9,731 nt of DNA from NCBI GenBank assembly GCA_028527945.1, contig JAQQAK010000220.1, forward strand, positions 1 to 9,731. Direction: 5' to 3'. The position numbers and the translations under genes were made by a program. The notes beneath the pieces are model-generated. The model did not search any database. It was not told where the DNA came from and was given only the letters and a program-made list of their open reading frames with translations. Below are positions 1-6,347 of the stretch, piece by piece. How positions within the stretch are numbered: position 1 is the first letter of the stretch; the number at the start of each line of letters is the position of its first letter. This DNA is from Spirochaetaceae bacterium (GTDB taxonomy: Bacteria > Spirochaetota > Spirochaetia > UBA9216).

Positions 1-131
1 GTTCTGCTGACATTCAGTTTTTCAGCTATTTCCTTCTCACTTATAACAGTTCCAGGAGTCAGGTAAAGTTCTACTATATTTTTATAAAGAATATTATATA
101 CGTTTGTGCTTATTGACGACTTATCTTTCAT
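1..131 (-). CDS. GntR-family transcriptional regulator, N-terminal fragment (runs off window)
   Basis: This is the first 43 codons of a minus-strand gene cut by the left edge. The reverse complement starts with ATG at 131-129 and encodes MKDKSSISTNVYNILYKN followed by a segment with LTPGTVISEKEIAEKLNVSR. That is the classic start of a GntR winged-helix domain: a short helix, the 'L.PG..ISE.E.A..L.VSRT' turn and the recognition helix. The absence of a long N-terminal extension and the 'VSRT' ending suggest the FadR/FCD branch, but the effector domain lies outside the window, so the ligand is unknown. A GGAG ribosome binding site (138-141) sits six bases upstream of the start. The gene is divergent from the TetR operon on the right. 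Its own promoter at 152-180 contains a palindrome, which suggests autoregulation (inference). Confidence 0.85.
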   Translation of the reverse strand, partial: MKDKSSISTNVYNILYKNIVELYLTPGTVISEKEIAEKLNVSR

Positions 132-148
132 TTAAAACTCCAAACTGT

Positions 149-165
149 TACATTGTAGTATACAA
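149..165. promoter_or_regulatory. Putative operator (TTGTA-GTA-TACAA palindrome) over the GntR promoter -10 box
   Basis: A 13-bp inverted repeat, TTGTA (153-157) and TACAA (161-165) with a 3-base centre, covers the -10 box of the minus-strand promoter. It overlaps a second small palindrome, TACA-T-TGTA (149-157), and contains GTATAC. GntR-family proteins commonly bind short palindromes of GT/AC type at their own promoters, so autorepression by the adjacent gene is plausible. It cannot be proved from the sequence, and AT-rich DNA makes small palindromes easy to find. Confidence 0.4.
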
Positions 166-180
166 GAATAAGTTTATCAA
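152..180 (-). promoter_or_regulatory. Sigma-70 type promoter of the minus-strand GntR gene
   Basis: On the minus strand a -35 box TTGATA (180-175) and a -10 box TACAAT (157-152) are separated by exactly 17 bases. Transcription would start near 145, about 14 bases before the ATG and just ahead of the GGAG ribosome binding site. Both boxes are one or two bases from consensus. The assignment is from pattern only. Confidence 0.6.
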
Positions 181-183
181 TAT

Positions 184-222
184 AGCCTCTTTCAACACTC
201 CGGTTGGTTTTTTTTAGAGGCT
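184..222. repeat. Inverted repeat AGCCTCT / AGAGGCT with internal T-run
   Basis: AGCCTCT (184-190) and AGAGGCT (216-222) form a perfect 7-bp stem. The loop contains a small possible hairpin (CAAC 193-196 with GTTG 203-206) followed by eight T at 208-215, which by itself resembles a weak intrinsic terminator. The right arm, extended to GAGGCTTT (217-224), can also pair with AAAGCCTC at 343-350, so two foldings exclude each other. No transcript is known to cross it. Confidence 0.5.
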
Positions 223-300
223 TTGAAGAAAATTTAACAACATTAAGTAATTGTATATAGTATAACAAGTTGTAAAATTTTCTTCATTTACATTAAGGTT

Positions 301-347
301 GCTTTTTCTGAAACTCTGAGACTAAAGTCTCTAAGTTTTGAAAAAGC
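301..347. repeat. Long imperfect hairpin in the divergent intergenic region
   Basis: Starting from GC at 301-302, the left arm CTTTTTC (302-308), AAACT (311-315), AGACT (319-323 region) pairs with AGTCT, AAGTTT and GAAAAAG (326-346) around a two-base centre, with one small internal loop and one bulge. About 19 of the positions in each arm pair. It is by far the strongest hairpin between 132 and 514. There is no T-run directly after it on either strand, so it does not look like a standard terminator, and it lies upstream of the TetR promoter rather than in its leader. Confidence 0.6.
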
Positions 348-442
348 CTCAATAAATAGATGATTTAATATGAATAGGCTTATATTTTATTTGTATTTTC
401 TCAAAAATAAAATTTTAAATTGTTTTTAAAAGAAGAAAAAAT

Positions 443-471
443 TTGCCAACTGGAAAATTCCGTGTTATAAA
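443..471 (+). promoter_or_regulatory. Sigma-70 type promoter of the TetR-GH2-symporter operon
   Basis: TTGCCA (443-448) and TATAAA (466-471) are separated by exactly 17 bases, giving a predicted transcription start near 478. That start falls inside the left arm of the inverted repeat at 475-502, the usual place for a repressor operator. No separate promoter is evident for the two downstream genes, which follow with a 12-base gap (from the preferred GH2 start) and a 4-base overlap. Confidence 0.6.
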
Positions 472-474
472 TTA

Positions 475-502
475 GGAAACTGAAATATAAAAAATAGTTT
501 CC
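475..502. promoter_or_regulatory. Putative TetR autoregulatory operator GGAAACT-N14-AGTTTCC
   Basis: GGAAACT (475-481) and AGTTTCC (496-502) are perfect 7-base inverted arms with a 14-base AT-rich spacer. The 28-bp element begins three bases after the -10 box and ends just before the AGGAG ribosome binding site (505-509) of the TetR gene. Position and size fit an operator for a dimeric TetR repressor, so the operon is probably autoregulated (inference). I saw no second full copy elsewhere in the window. Confidence 0.6.
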
Positions 503-514
503 ATAGGAGCATTA

Positions 515-1099
515 ATGTCTGAGAAAACAGCGGATGTAGAAAAAGAGCCGGCAATAAAAATTCTTGATGCCGCAATTGAAGAGTTTAATAGTAAGGGGCT
601 GAAGTTTACAATGGACGATCTTGCCTTACGATTGTCAATGAGTAAGAAAACTCTTTACAAGTATTATAAAGATAAAGAAACTCTATTTTTAAAAATGGTT
701 GACCGCTGTTTTTCAGCTATCAAAGAAAGTGAAAAAATAATTCTCAATGATTCTGAATTGAGTATTGCTGAAAAGATTAAACGAATAGTTATTGTTCTTC
801 CAGAAAAATATACTGAAATAGATTTGAGGCGGTTATGGGAGTTGAAAGATACTTATCCTGAGGTCTATTTAAAGGTTTCTGAACGGATTGAGAATGATTG
901 GGAACCAACCTTGAATCTAATAAAACAGGGAATTAACTCAGGTGCAATAAGACCAGTGTCTCTGCCTGTATTCAAGATGATTGTAGAATCAACTATAGAA
1001 CATTTTTTAAGTAATAAAACGTTGCTGGATAAGGACATAAAATATTCAGATGCTTTAAATGAGATGATAGATATTCTTATGTACGGAATAAAAGCTTAA
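515..1099 (+). CDS. TetR/AcrR-family transcriptional repressor
   Basis: This 194-residue protein has the usual TetR length. Residues 13-58 form the DNA-binding domain: helix 1 'IKILDAAIEEFNSKG', then the helix-turn-helix with TMDDLALRLSMSKKTLYKYY and 'KDKETLF', a textbook TetR signature. The remaining all-helical part (about 60-194) is the divergent ligand-binding and dimerisation domain. The start is supported by AGGAG at 505-509, five bases before the ATG. The gene leads an operon with a GH2 glycosidase and a sugar symporter, so it very likely represses them and is induced by the imported glycoside or its product. This mirrors UidR in the E. coli beta-glucuronidase operon, but similarity to UidR beyond the family fold is not obvious. 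The probable operator lies at 475-502. Confidence 0.88.
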   Translation: MSEKTADVEKEPAIKILDAAIEEFNSKGLKFTMDDLALRLSMSKKTLYKYYKDKETLFLKMVDRCFSAIKESEKIILNDSELSIAEKIKRIVIVLPEKYTEIDLRRLWELKDTYPEVYLKVSERIENDWEPTLNLIKQGINSGAIRPVSLPVFKMIVESTIEHFLSNKTLLDKDIKYSDALNEMIDILMYGIKA

Positions 1100-1104
1100 A
1101 GAGG
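1100..1104 (+). promoter_or_regulatory. Ribosome binding site that decides the GH2 start
   Basis: AGAGG lies directly after the TetR stop codon. The first in-frame ATG (1106) is only one base away, too close for translation, whereas the second ATG (1112) is at a 7-base spacing. The 1112 start is therefore preferred. Confidence 0.6.
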
Positions 1105-1111
1105 TATGATA

Positions 1112-3565
1112 ATGCGAGAGAAAATATATTTAAACGAAAACTGGCTGTTTTCTCCTGAGTTTGAAGAATCAATATTAGAGCCTGTCTGTAATGAAACTTT
1201 ACTGACTTCTGTAAGGCTTCCTCATACTGTGGCAGAGACTCCTTTCAATTATTTTGATGAATCAATTTATCAGATGGTTTCTGCTTATAGGCATGAATTA
1301 ATGGTCCCAGATGAATGGTCAGGTAAAAAGCTTCTTCTCACTTTTGAAGGAGCAGCACATAAGGCTGAAGTTTTTGTTAACGGTGAATCTGTCTGTATTC
1401 ATGAAAGCGGTTATACCGCATTTACTATAGATATAAGCAAGTTTGTAAATTATGCTGAAACAAATATAATTGTTGTAAAACTTGACAGCCGTGAAAGCCT
1501 TAATCAGCCGCCCTTTGGTTTTGTTATAGACTATATGACCTATGGAGGGCTTTACCGAGAGGTATATCTTGAAGTTATTAATCCCACATTTATTGATGAT
1601 GTGTTTATTCAGACAAAGCAGACTGATAAAGAGACTTGGTCTATTGATTCGGAGATTAAATTAAATATAGCAGATGGTGACTCTGGTATACAGAATTGTA
1701 AGATAGTTCAAAGACTCTTTACCGCAGATGAGTCTGGTAAAATCATTCAGGAACTATCTCAAAAAAAGATAGATGATAATGACAACTCTCTGATATTTTT
1801 ATCTGCTGATGTTTCTAATGTTTTTACCTGGAATCTTGAAAATCCTGTTTTATATATCCTTGAGACAAGTCTGTATAACGGAAAGAATCTTTTGGATTCT
1901 GTTTCTGTTCGTTTTGGTTTTAGAACAGCCGAATTCCGCTCAGATGGTTTTTATCTGAATAATGAAAAAATTAAAATACGTGGGCTTAACCGTCATCAGA
2001 GTTATCCATATGTAGGATATGCTATGCCTGGAAGAGTTCAGGCTGATGATGCTGATATTCTTAAAGACGAACTTGGTCTTAATGCTGTCAGGACTTCTCA
2101 CTATCCACAGTCTCAGTATTTTATAGACCGATGTGATGAGCTTGGTCTTCTGGTTTTTACGGAGATTCCCGGCTGGCAGCATATTGGAGATGATGTCTGG
2201 CAGGATATTGCCTGTCAAAATGTAAAAGAAATGGTCTTACAGTACCGGAATCATCCATCAATAATTCTTTGGGGTGTTAGAATTAATGAGTCCATCGATA
2301 ATGATGATTTCTATACAAAAACTAATAAAATAGCCCATCAACTAGACTCCAGCCGTTCAACCAGTGGTGTAAGATATCTTGAGCGAAGCAGCCTTCTTGA
2401 AGATGTGTATGCTTTTAATGATTTTTCTCATACAGGTCAAAATGATGGAACCCTTACTAAAAAGAGGGTCTGTCCTGATAATGCTAAAGGTTATCTTGTT
2501 TCAGAATATAACGGACACATGTTTCCTACAAAAATTATGGATACTGAGCGATTAAGAACAGAACACTCTGTTCGTCATGCAAATGTTATTGCCTCATACT
2601 ACAAAAAAGAAGGTATTTCAGGAGGTTTTGGCTGGTGCATGTTTGATTATAATACTCATCGTGACTTTGGTAGCGGCGATAGAATCTGCTATCACGGAGT
2701 GATGGATTTTTTCAGAAATCCAAAACCGGCGGCTATGGTTTACGCAAGCCAGAAAGAGCCTTCGTCTGCTTCTGACATTGTCGCGGATTTGTCTTCTGAA
2801 ATGGAGATAGGAGAGTACCCTGCCGGAAATATTGGTGATATCTATGCTTTTACAAATGCTGATAGTGTAAAACTCTATAAAAATAATGATTTTGTTAAAG
2901 AGTTTTTTCCTTTAAAAGGAAAATATGAAGCTATGCCTCACCCCCCAGTCCTTATTGATGATTATATTGGGCAGCTTATGGAAACTAATGAAGGATTCAG
3001 TACTAAAAAGTCTGAGGCTGTTAAAGAACTATTTGCGGCAGTAAGAAAATATGGTCAATCAGATTTACCATTAAAATATAAATTGAAAATGCTTAAGTTG
3101 ATGGTTCGTTATCATTTTACTTTTGATGACGGGGTTCGCCTCTATTCTGAATATGTCGCAAATTGGGGTGGAACTGTTAACACATATAGATTTGATTTTA
3201 TCTGGAATGGAGAAGTTGTCAAAACTGTGAATTTAAGGCCTATGTCAGAACAGCGTTTTGTTGTAAACGCAAAAAGAACTTCTTTAATAGAAGAGTCTTC
3301 TTATGATGCTGTTTCTGTCAGGTTTAGAATGGAAAGTGAAAACGGCAGGCTTTTATCTTTTTGTAACGATATAGTCAGTCTTGAAGTCTCTGATAATCTT
3401 GAAATAATTGGGCCTTCTCAGCTGCCTCTAAGAGGCGGAGTTGGCGGTACATGGGTAAAAACAAAGAAAATTGATGAAAGTAAAATAGAAGAAGCTTTTT
3501 TAAAGCTTACTTCCGGTGAACATGAAGAGGTTGTTAAATTTACTATTGAAAGGGGAGTTGTGTGA
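1112..3565 (+). CDS. Glycoside hydrolase family 2 protein, probably beta-galactosidase-like
   Basis: A retaining exo-glycosidase of family GH2, 817 residues from the preferred ATG at 1112 (819 from 1106; numbering here uses 1106). Order of domains: N-terminal sugar-binding jelly roll (about 5-160; 'GAAHKAEVFVNGE', 'YGGLYREVYLEV'), Ig-like domain (160-275), TIM barrel (about 276-545), and C-terminal beta domains including 'IGPSQLPLRGGVGGTWVKT'. The acid/base Glu is E395 in 'WGVRINES'; the nucleophile is E467 in 'SEYNGH'. 'VRTSHYPQS' and 'FTEIPGW' are further GH2 landmarks. No signal peptide is visible, so it acts in the cytoplasm on substrate brought in by the adjoining symporter. Beta-glucuronidases carry an Asn-x-Lys motif that recognises the sugar acid; the matching stretch here reads 'ICYHGVMDFFRNPK' and lacks it, so beta-galactosidase or a related activity is more likely. 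The substrate remains unproven. Confidence 0.85.
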   Translation: MREKIYLNENWLFSPEFEESILEPVCNETLLTSVRLPHTVAETPFNYFDESIYQMVSAYRHELMVPDEWSGKKLLLTFEGAAHKAEVFVNGESVCIHESGYTAFTIDISKFVNYAETNIIVVKLDSRESLNQPPFGFVIDYMTYGGLYREVYLEVINPTFIDDVFIQTKQTDKETWSIDSEIKLNIADGDSGIQNCKIVQRLFTADESGKIIQELSQKKIDDNDNSLIFLSADVSNVFTWNLENPVLYILETSLYNGKNLLDSVSVRFGFRTAEFRSDGFYLNNEKIKIRGLNRHQSYPYVGYAMPGRVQADDADILKDELGLNAVRTSHYPQSQYFIDRCDELGLLVFTEIPGWQHIGDDVWQDIACQNVKEMVLQYRNHPSIILWGVRINESIDNDDFYTKTNKIAHQLDSSRSTSGVRYLERSSLLEDVYAFNDFSHTGQNDGTLTKKRVCPDNAKGYLVSEYNGHMFPTKIMDTERLRTEHSVRHANVIASYYKKEGISGGFGWCMFDYNTHRDFGSGDRICYHGVMDFFRNPKPAAMVYASQKEPSSASDIVADLSSEMEIGEYPAGNIGDIYAFTNADSVKLYKNNDFVKEFFPLKGKYEAMPHPPVLIDDYIGQLMETNEGFSTKKSEAVKELFAAVRKYGQSDLPLKYKLKMLKLMVRYHFTFDDGVRLYSEYVANWGGTVNTYRFDFIWNGEVVKTVNLRPMSEQRFVVNAKRTSLIEESSYDAVSVRFRMESENGRLLSFCNDIVSLEVSDNLEIIGPSQLPLRGGVGGTWVKTKKIDESKIEEAFLKLTSGEHEEVVKFTIERGVV

Positions 3566-4929
3566 AATTATCGTTGAGAGAGAAGTCTTCTTACGGAATT
3601 GCCGCGGTTGGTAAAGATATTGTTTACGCTTTATCATCCGGTTATGTTCTATATTATTACAATGTTGTAATGGGAATAAGCGCTACATTCATTGGAGTGA
3701 TTCTGCTTGTTGCAAGGGTCTTTGATGCTGTTAATGATCCTTTTATGGGAGTCATTGTTGCTAAAACTAACTCGAAATTTGGCAGATTCCGTCCATGGCT
3801 TTTTACAGGCACAATTTTAAATGCTTTTGTTCTTTTTGCCCTGTTTGCGGTTCCTTCTTCTGTTCAGGGGCGAAGTCTTCTTGTCTATTTTGCGGTTGTC
3901 TATATTTTATGGGGAATGACTTATACAATAATGGATATTCCATATTGGTCAATGATTCCTGCAATAACAGATACTCCCAAGGAACGTGAAAATCTTACTG
4001 TTATAGCCAGAAGCTGTGCCGGGGTAGGAGCCGCAATTGTTCAGGTCGGAACAATGGTTCTTGTTGCCAGACTTGGAGGTGGAAGTTCTTCAGAGAATTA
4101 CCGTACTGGATTTAAGTGGCTTACGTTAATTATTTGTGCTTTTTTTATTCTGGCTACAGTTATAGCTGTTCTCAATGTTAAAGAGCGAAGATCTGAAAAT
4201 ATGAATACAGTAACTGTCAAGCAGATGTTTAAGTCGCTTATAAATAACGATCAGGCCATTGTTGTTGTACTTACAATAGTTCTTGTAAATACAGCCCTAT
4301 ACACAATTGCAAATCTTATCATATATTTTTTTCAATTTGATGTTCGTGGTGATAATTGGGAGTCAACATTAGCACTTTTTAATACCTTTGGTGGAGCAAT
4401 GCAGATCCTTTCAATGATGGTTTTTTATCCACTTATCAGAAAATTGCTTCCAACAATGAATGTTTTTAAGCTTAGTCTTTGCATGACTATTGGCGGGTGC
4501 TTCTTGCTTCTTGTTTTGACACTTTCTGGATTAACCGCTGTTTACTTTTTGTTTGTTCCTGCCTTTTTTATATTCTCAGGATATGGAATGCAGTCTGTTC
4601 TTACAACTGTTTTTCTTGCTGATACTGTTGATTACGGCGAGCTTAAAAACGGTCATAGAGAAGAAAGTGTTATTTTTTCAATGCAGACATTTGTTGTTAA
4701 ATTATCTTCCGGAATTGCCGCTCTTGTCGCTAGTGTAGGGCTTGATCTAATAAAGTTGGATCCAGATGCCGCGGTTCAGTCTGTTTCAACGGTTAATGGC
4801 CTTAGATTTATGATGTCTGTATTACCAATAATTGGAGTTATCATCGCTTTTATACTTTTTAGAAGGTATAATCTTACAGAAACAAAGCTTAAAGAAATTT
4901 CTGATAAACTTGCGGCTAAAAAGCAGTAA
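3562..4929 (+). CDS. GPH-family sugar:cation symporter (MelB/UidB type)
   Basis: An inner-membrane transporter of the major facilitator superfamily, glycoside-pentoside-hexuronide:cation subfamily. It has 455 residues and about 12 hydrophobic segments, the usual family length. The cation site of MelB is recognisable: D19 (in 'GKDI'), R52, D55 and D59 in 'ARVFDAVNDPFMG', and D125 in 'MDIPYWSMIP', nearly at the MelB positions. 'KFGRFRPW' (72-79) and the C-terminal 'DYGELKNGHREESVIFS' are family motifs. Translation starts at GTG (3562), which overlaps the GH2 stop codon by four bases (GTGA), with AGGGGAG at 3551-3557 as ribosome binding site; this is strong evidence of translational coupling. 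It should import the glycoside that the GH2 enzyme cleaves, driven by Na+ or H+. The exact sugar cannot be read from sequence. Confidence 0.9.
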   Translation: MKLSLREKSSYGIAAVGKDIVYALSSGYVLYYYNVVMGISATFIGVILLVARVFDAVNDPFMGVIVAKTNSKFGRFRPWLFTGTILNAFVLFALFAVPSSVQGRSLLVYFAVVYILWGMTYTIMDIPYWSMIPAITDTPKERENLTVIARSCAGVGAAIVQVGTMVLVARLGGGSSSENYRTGFKWLTLIICAFFILATVIAVLNVKERRSENMNTVTVKQMFKSLINNDQAIVVVLTIVLVNTALYTIANLIIYFFQFDVRGDNWESTLALFNTFGGAMQILSMMVFYPLIRKLLPTMNVFKLSLCMTIGGCFLLLVLTLSGLTAVYFLFVPAFFIFSGYGMQSVLTTVFLADTVDYGELKNGHREESVIFSMQTFVVKLSSGIAALVASVGLDLIKLDPDAAVQSVSTVNGLRFMMSVLPIIGVIIAFILFRRYNLTETKLKEISDKLAAKKQ

Positions 4930-4950
4930 GTTTAGAGCATAAGATCTAAT

Positions 4951-4977
4951 TATGGACGGGGAAGCGCCTCGTCCATA
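4951..4977. terminator. Terminator-like hairpin after the symporter gene
   Basis: TATGGACG (4951-4958) and CGTCCATA (4970-4977) form a perfect 8-bp stem, with an additional GG/CC pairing possible inside the 11-base loop. It stands 21 bases after the symporter stop codon, where a terminator is expected. The following bases (TAAAATCATTT) are not a proper T-run, so this may be a weak or factor-assisted terminator, or an mRNA-stabilising hairpin. Confidence 0.45.
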
Positions 4978-5067
4978 TAAAATCATTTCCTGAGTTTAGT
5001 TTTCAGAGGCAATTTCTTGTGCTGTAATCATCTCAGATTTAAAACAACAGCTTACAACACTCCGTAC

Positions 5068-5096
5068 TTGCAGGCTATTATTAGTTAGGGTATCAT
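5068..5096 (+). promoter_or_regulatory. Probable promoter of the GntR/LacI-type regulator, implying a leaderless mRNA
   Basis: TTGCAG (5068-5073) and TATCAT (5091-5096) are separated by exactly 17 bases. A start point 6 to 8 bases after the -10 box falls at about 5103, the A of the ATG itself. This agrees with the lack of a properly spaced ribosome binding site: the only purine run, AGGG at 5087-5090, lies 12 bases away. An inverted repeat CAGGC (5071-5075) / GCCTG (5098-5102) spans the promoter and could be an autoregulatory operator. A weaker alternative promoter, TTGTGC (5017-5022) with TTAAAA (5039-5044), would give a normal leader. Confidence 0.4.
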
Positions 5097-5102
5097 TGCC
5101 TG

Positions 5103-6188
5103 ATGAAAGAGCTTCTTTACAGAAAAATATCCAATAGTATACGTTCCAAAATTGAGGATAATGAATATCCTGAAGGATTCAGACTTCCTGGTGTACGTGA
5201 ACTTTCAGAAGAATGGAACACAAGTTCAAATACTATTTTAAAGGCTTTGGATGAGCTTGAAGCCGGCTGTTTTATAAAGAAGGTTCGTGGAAGTGGAATT
5301 TTTGTTCAGAACAGTTCTGAATGGAAGGCTAAAGTTTTAAGACTACCTGAAATTGATTTTTTCCTTTATGATCTTGATGTTCCCTTTAATCGAAGTCTTG
5401 TAAGTTCTGTAGAAAAGGCTGCTGGTGATTTTGGGTATAATCTTCGTATTAAAACTTTTGACGATATCTCAACCCTCAGTTTATCTGATTCTCTTCCTGC
5501 GATTGTAGTTCCGAGAGAAGTTAATGACTCTTGCTATAAGTTACATAAAGATAGAAACATACCATTAATATTTACCGGAGAGTTTTCTCCTCCGCCTAAT
5601 TTAAATGAAGATTATGCTGTAGCTAACGTTTATGAAGGTTTTTACAGTGCTGTTGAGTACCTTATAAAGTCAGGAAGGCAGAATATTGCTTTTATTGCCT
5701 CTGATGATGATTATCAAAATGATGCGGCCTGGAATGCTTATTTTGACATTGTCTCAGGTGTCCGCCTGTGTTCCTGCCGAGACTATTCTGTTTCTGCTGG
5801 TGGCTGGAACCCTGAACAGGGGAAAAAGGCTATGGAAACGCTTTTTCTTGGAGGGGAATTTCCTGATGCTGTTGTTTGTAGAAACGATGCTCTTGCCGCA
5901 GGGGCAATGAAAGCCGCAAAGAATGCTGGTCATAGGATTCCGGATGATATTTGCTTTATAGGCTCTGGAAGTCAGGATATTGCCTCGCTGCTCGAACCAT
6001 CTCTCTCAAGCATTAAAATGCCTGCTGATATTATAGGTTTATCTGTTGTAAGTTATATTGATAATATTTTGCATGGAAGAGTTCTGCCTGGCATGAAATT
6101 TAATACCAAGTTTAGTCCAAGGCTCATTCTGCGAGAATCGACCTCTTCAGGTGAATCTTCCGTGGATGATGAACTTTATTGGGTTTGA
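5103..6188 (+). CDS. GntR/LacI-type transcriptional regulator (GntR winged helix + sugar-binding domain)
   Basis: A 361-residue two-domain regulator. Residues 1-69 are a GntR winged helix: 'YRKISNSIRSKIEDNEYPEG', 'LPGVRELSEEWNTSSNTILKALDELEA' and the wing 'VRGSGIFVQ'. From about residue 80 to 345 follows a periplasmic-binding-protein fold of the LacI/GalR type ('GFYSAVEYLIKSGRQNIAFIAS', 'PDAVVCRNDALAAGAMKAAKNAGHRIPDDICFIG', 'PSLSSIKMP'). The architecture is that of AraR-like regulators, which usually bind a sugar or sugar phosphate. The ATG at 5103 has no well-spaced ribosome binding site; no in-frame upstream start with a good one was seen. It lies between the glycosidase operon and the sigma-54 operon on the same strand. 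It could control either, itself, or distant genes. The palindromes just after its stop codon (6196-6238) are candidate targets. Confidence 0.87.
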   Translation: MKELLYRKISNSIRSKIEDNEYPEGFRLPGVRELSEEWNTSSNTILKALDELEAGCFIKKVRGSGIFVQNSSEWKAKVLRLPEIDFFLYDLDVPFNRSLVSSVEKAAGDFGYNLRIKTFDDISTLSLSDSLPAIVVPREVNDSCYKLHKDRNIPLIFTGEFSPPPNLNEDYAVANVYEGFYSAVEYLIKSGRQNIAFIASDDDYQNDAAWNAYFDIVSGVRLCSCRDYSVSAGGWNPEQGKKAMETLFLGGEFPDAVVCRNDALAAGAMKAAKNAGHRIPDDICFIGSGSQDIASLLEPSLSSIKMPADIIGLSVVSYIDNILHGRVLPGMKFNTKFSPRLILRESTSSGESSVDDELYWV

Positions 6189-6195
6189 ATATTTA

Positions 6196-6209
6196 TTACA
6201 TTAATGTAA
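6196..6209. promoter_or_regulatory. Palindromic regulator site 1 (TTACATTAATGTAA)
   Basis: A perfect 14-bp palindrome seven bases after the stop codon of the regulator gene. Its core TACATTAATGTAA recurs at 6227-6239, and both copies are followed by a similar A-rich AAC tail. The two centres are exactly 30 bp apart, close to three helical turns, so bound dimers would lie on nearly the same face of the DNA. Relative to the start point implied by the sigma-54 promoter (about 6351) its centre is at about -149. Confidence 0.7.
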
Positions 6210-6226
6210 AAAACAAAAAATATCCC

Positions 6227-6238
6227 TACATTAATGTA
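6227..6238. promoter_or_regulatory. Palindromic regulator site 2 (TACATTAATGTA)
   Basis: The second perfect palindrome, 12 bp, identical in core to site 1. Its centre is at about -119 from the implied sigma-54 start point. Paired inverted repeats 80 to 150 bp upstream are the normal arrangement for enhancer-binding activators of sigma-54 promoters, which is the interpretation I favour. Binding by the GntR/LacI-type regulator encoded immediately upstream is the alternative. No enhancer-binding activator gene lies in the window. Confidence 0.7.
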
Positions 6239-6323
6239 ATAAACATAAATTGAAAATATACAATTTTTACTGAAAATTACATGAAAACTGAGAAATTCCT
6301 ACTTTAAATTGATTGAAAACCTC

Positions 6324-6340
6324 TTGGCATATTTTTTGCA
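6324..6340 (+). promoter_or_regulatory. Sigma-54 (RpoN) type -24/-12 promoter of the kinase-aminotransferase-GtrA operon
   Basis: TTGGCAT followed by five bases and TTGCA (6325-6340 for TGGCAT-N5-TTGCA) matches the sigma-54 consensus TGGCAC-N5-TTGCA at every conserved base except the sixth (T for C). The invariant GG (6326-6327) and GC (6338-6339) have the required spacing, giving a start at about 6351 and a leader of about 64 bases before the ATG at 6415. No convincing sigma-70 boxes compete in this interval. The AAGTGA-GTGG-TCACTT inverted repeat at 6348-6363 sits on the start point. Confidence 0.65.
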
Positions 6341-6347
6341 CAATAAA

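Larger units (their letters stand above)
132..514. other. Divergent intergenic region, no protein gene seen
   Basis: This 383-base AT-rich stretch separates the divergent GntR and TetR genes. I see no coding region in it. It holds the GntR promoter, three inverted repeats (184-222, 301-347, 384-413), a run of eight T (208-215), and the TetR promoter with its operator (443-502). The two larger hairpins lie between the two promoters, so they are in neither known mRNA leader; a small RNA or remnants of a lost gene are possible explanations. The AT-rich repeat at 384-413 (9-bp arms, ATTTTATTT and AAATAAAAT) may be chance in such composition. Confidence 0.6.

Noticed and set aside
1106..1111. ATG at 1106 as start of the GH2 gene.
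   Set aside because: It lies one base after the AGAGG ribosome binding site; the ATG at 1112 has a 7-base spacing. The difference is only two residues.
1940..2218. Open frames of 60-90 codons on the opposite strand or other frames inside the large genes.
   Set aside because: They overlap strongly supported genes, have no ribosome binding sites or recognisable domains, and are typical shadows.
1112..3565. Calling the GH2 enzyme a beta-glucuronidase (uidA) from operon layout.
   Set aside because: The Asn-x-Lys signature is missing and the protein is much longer than UidA.
4985..5010. A second hairpin (CCTGA ... TCAGAGG) after the symporter gene.
   Set aside because: The stem needs a bulge and is only four to six pairs; not distinguishable from chance.
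6276..6282. ATTACAT as a third site of the 6196/6227 series.
   Set aside because: Only a half-site with no symmetric partner and not in register with the 30-bp spacing.
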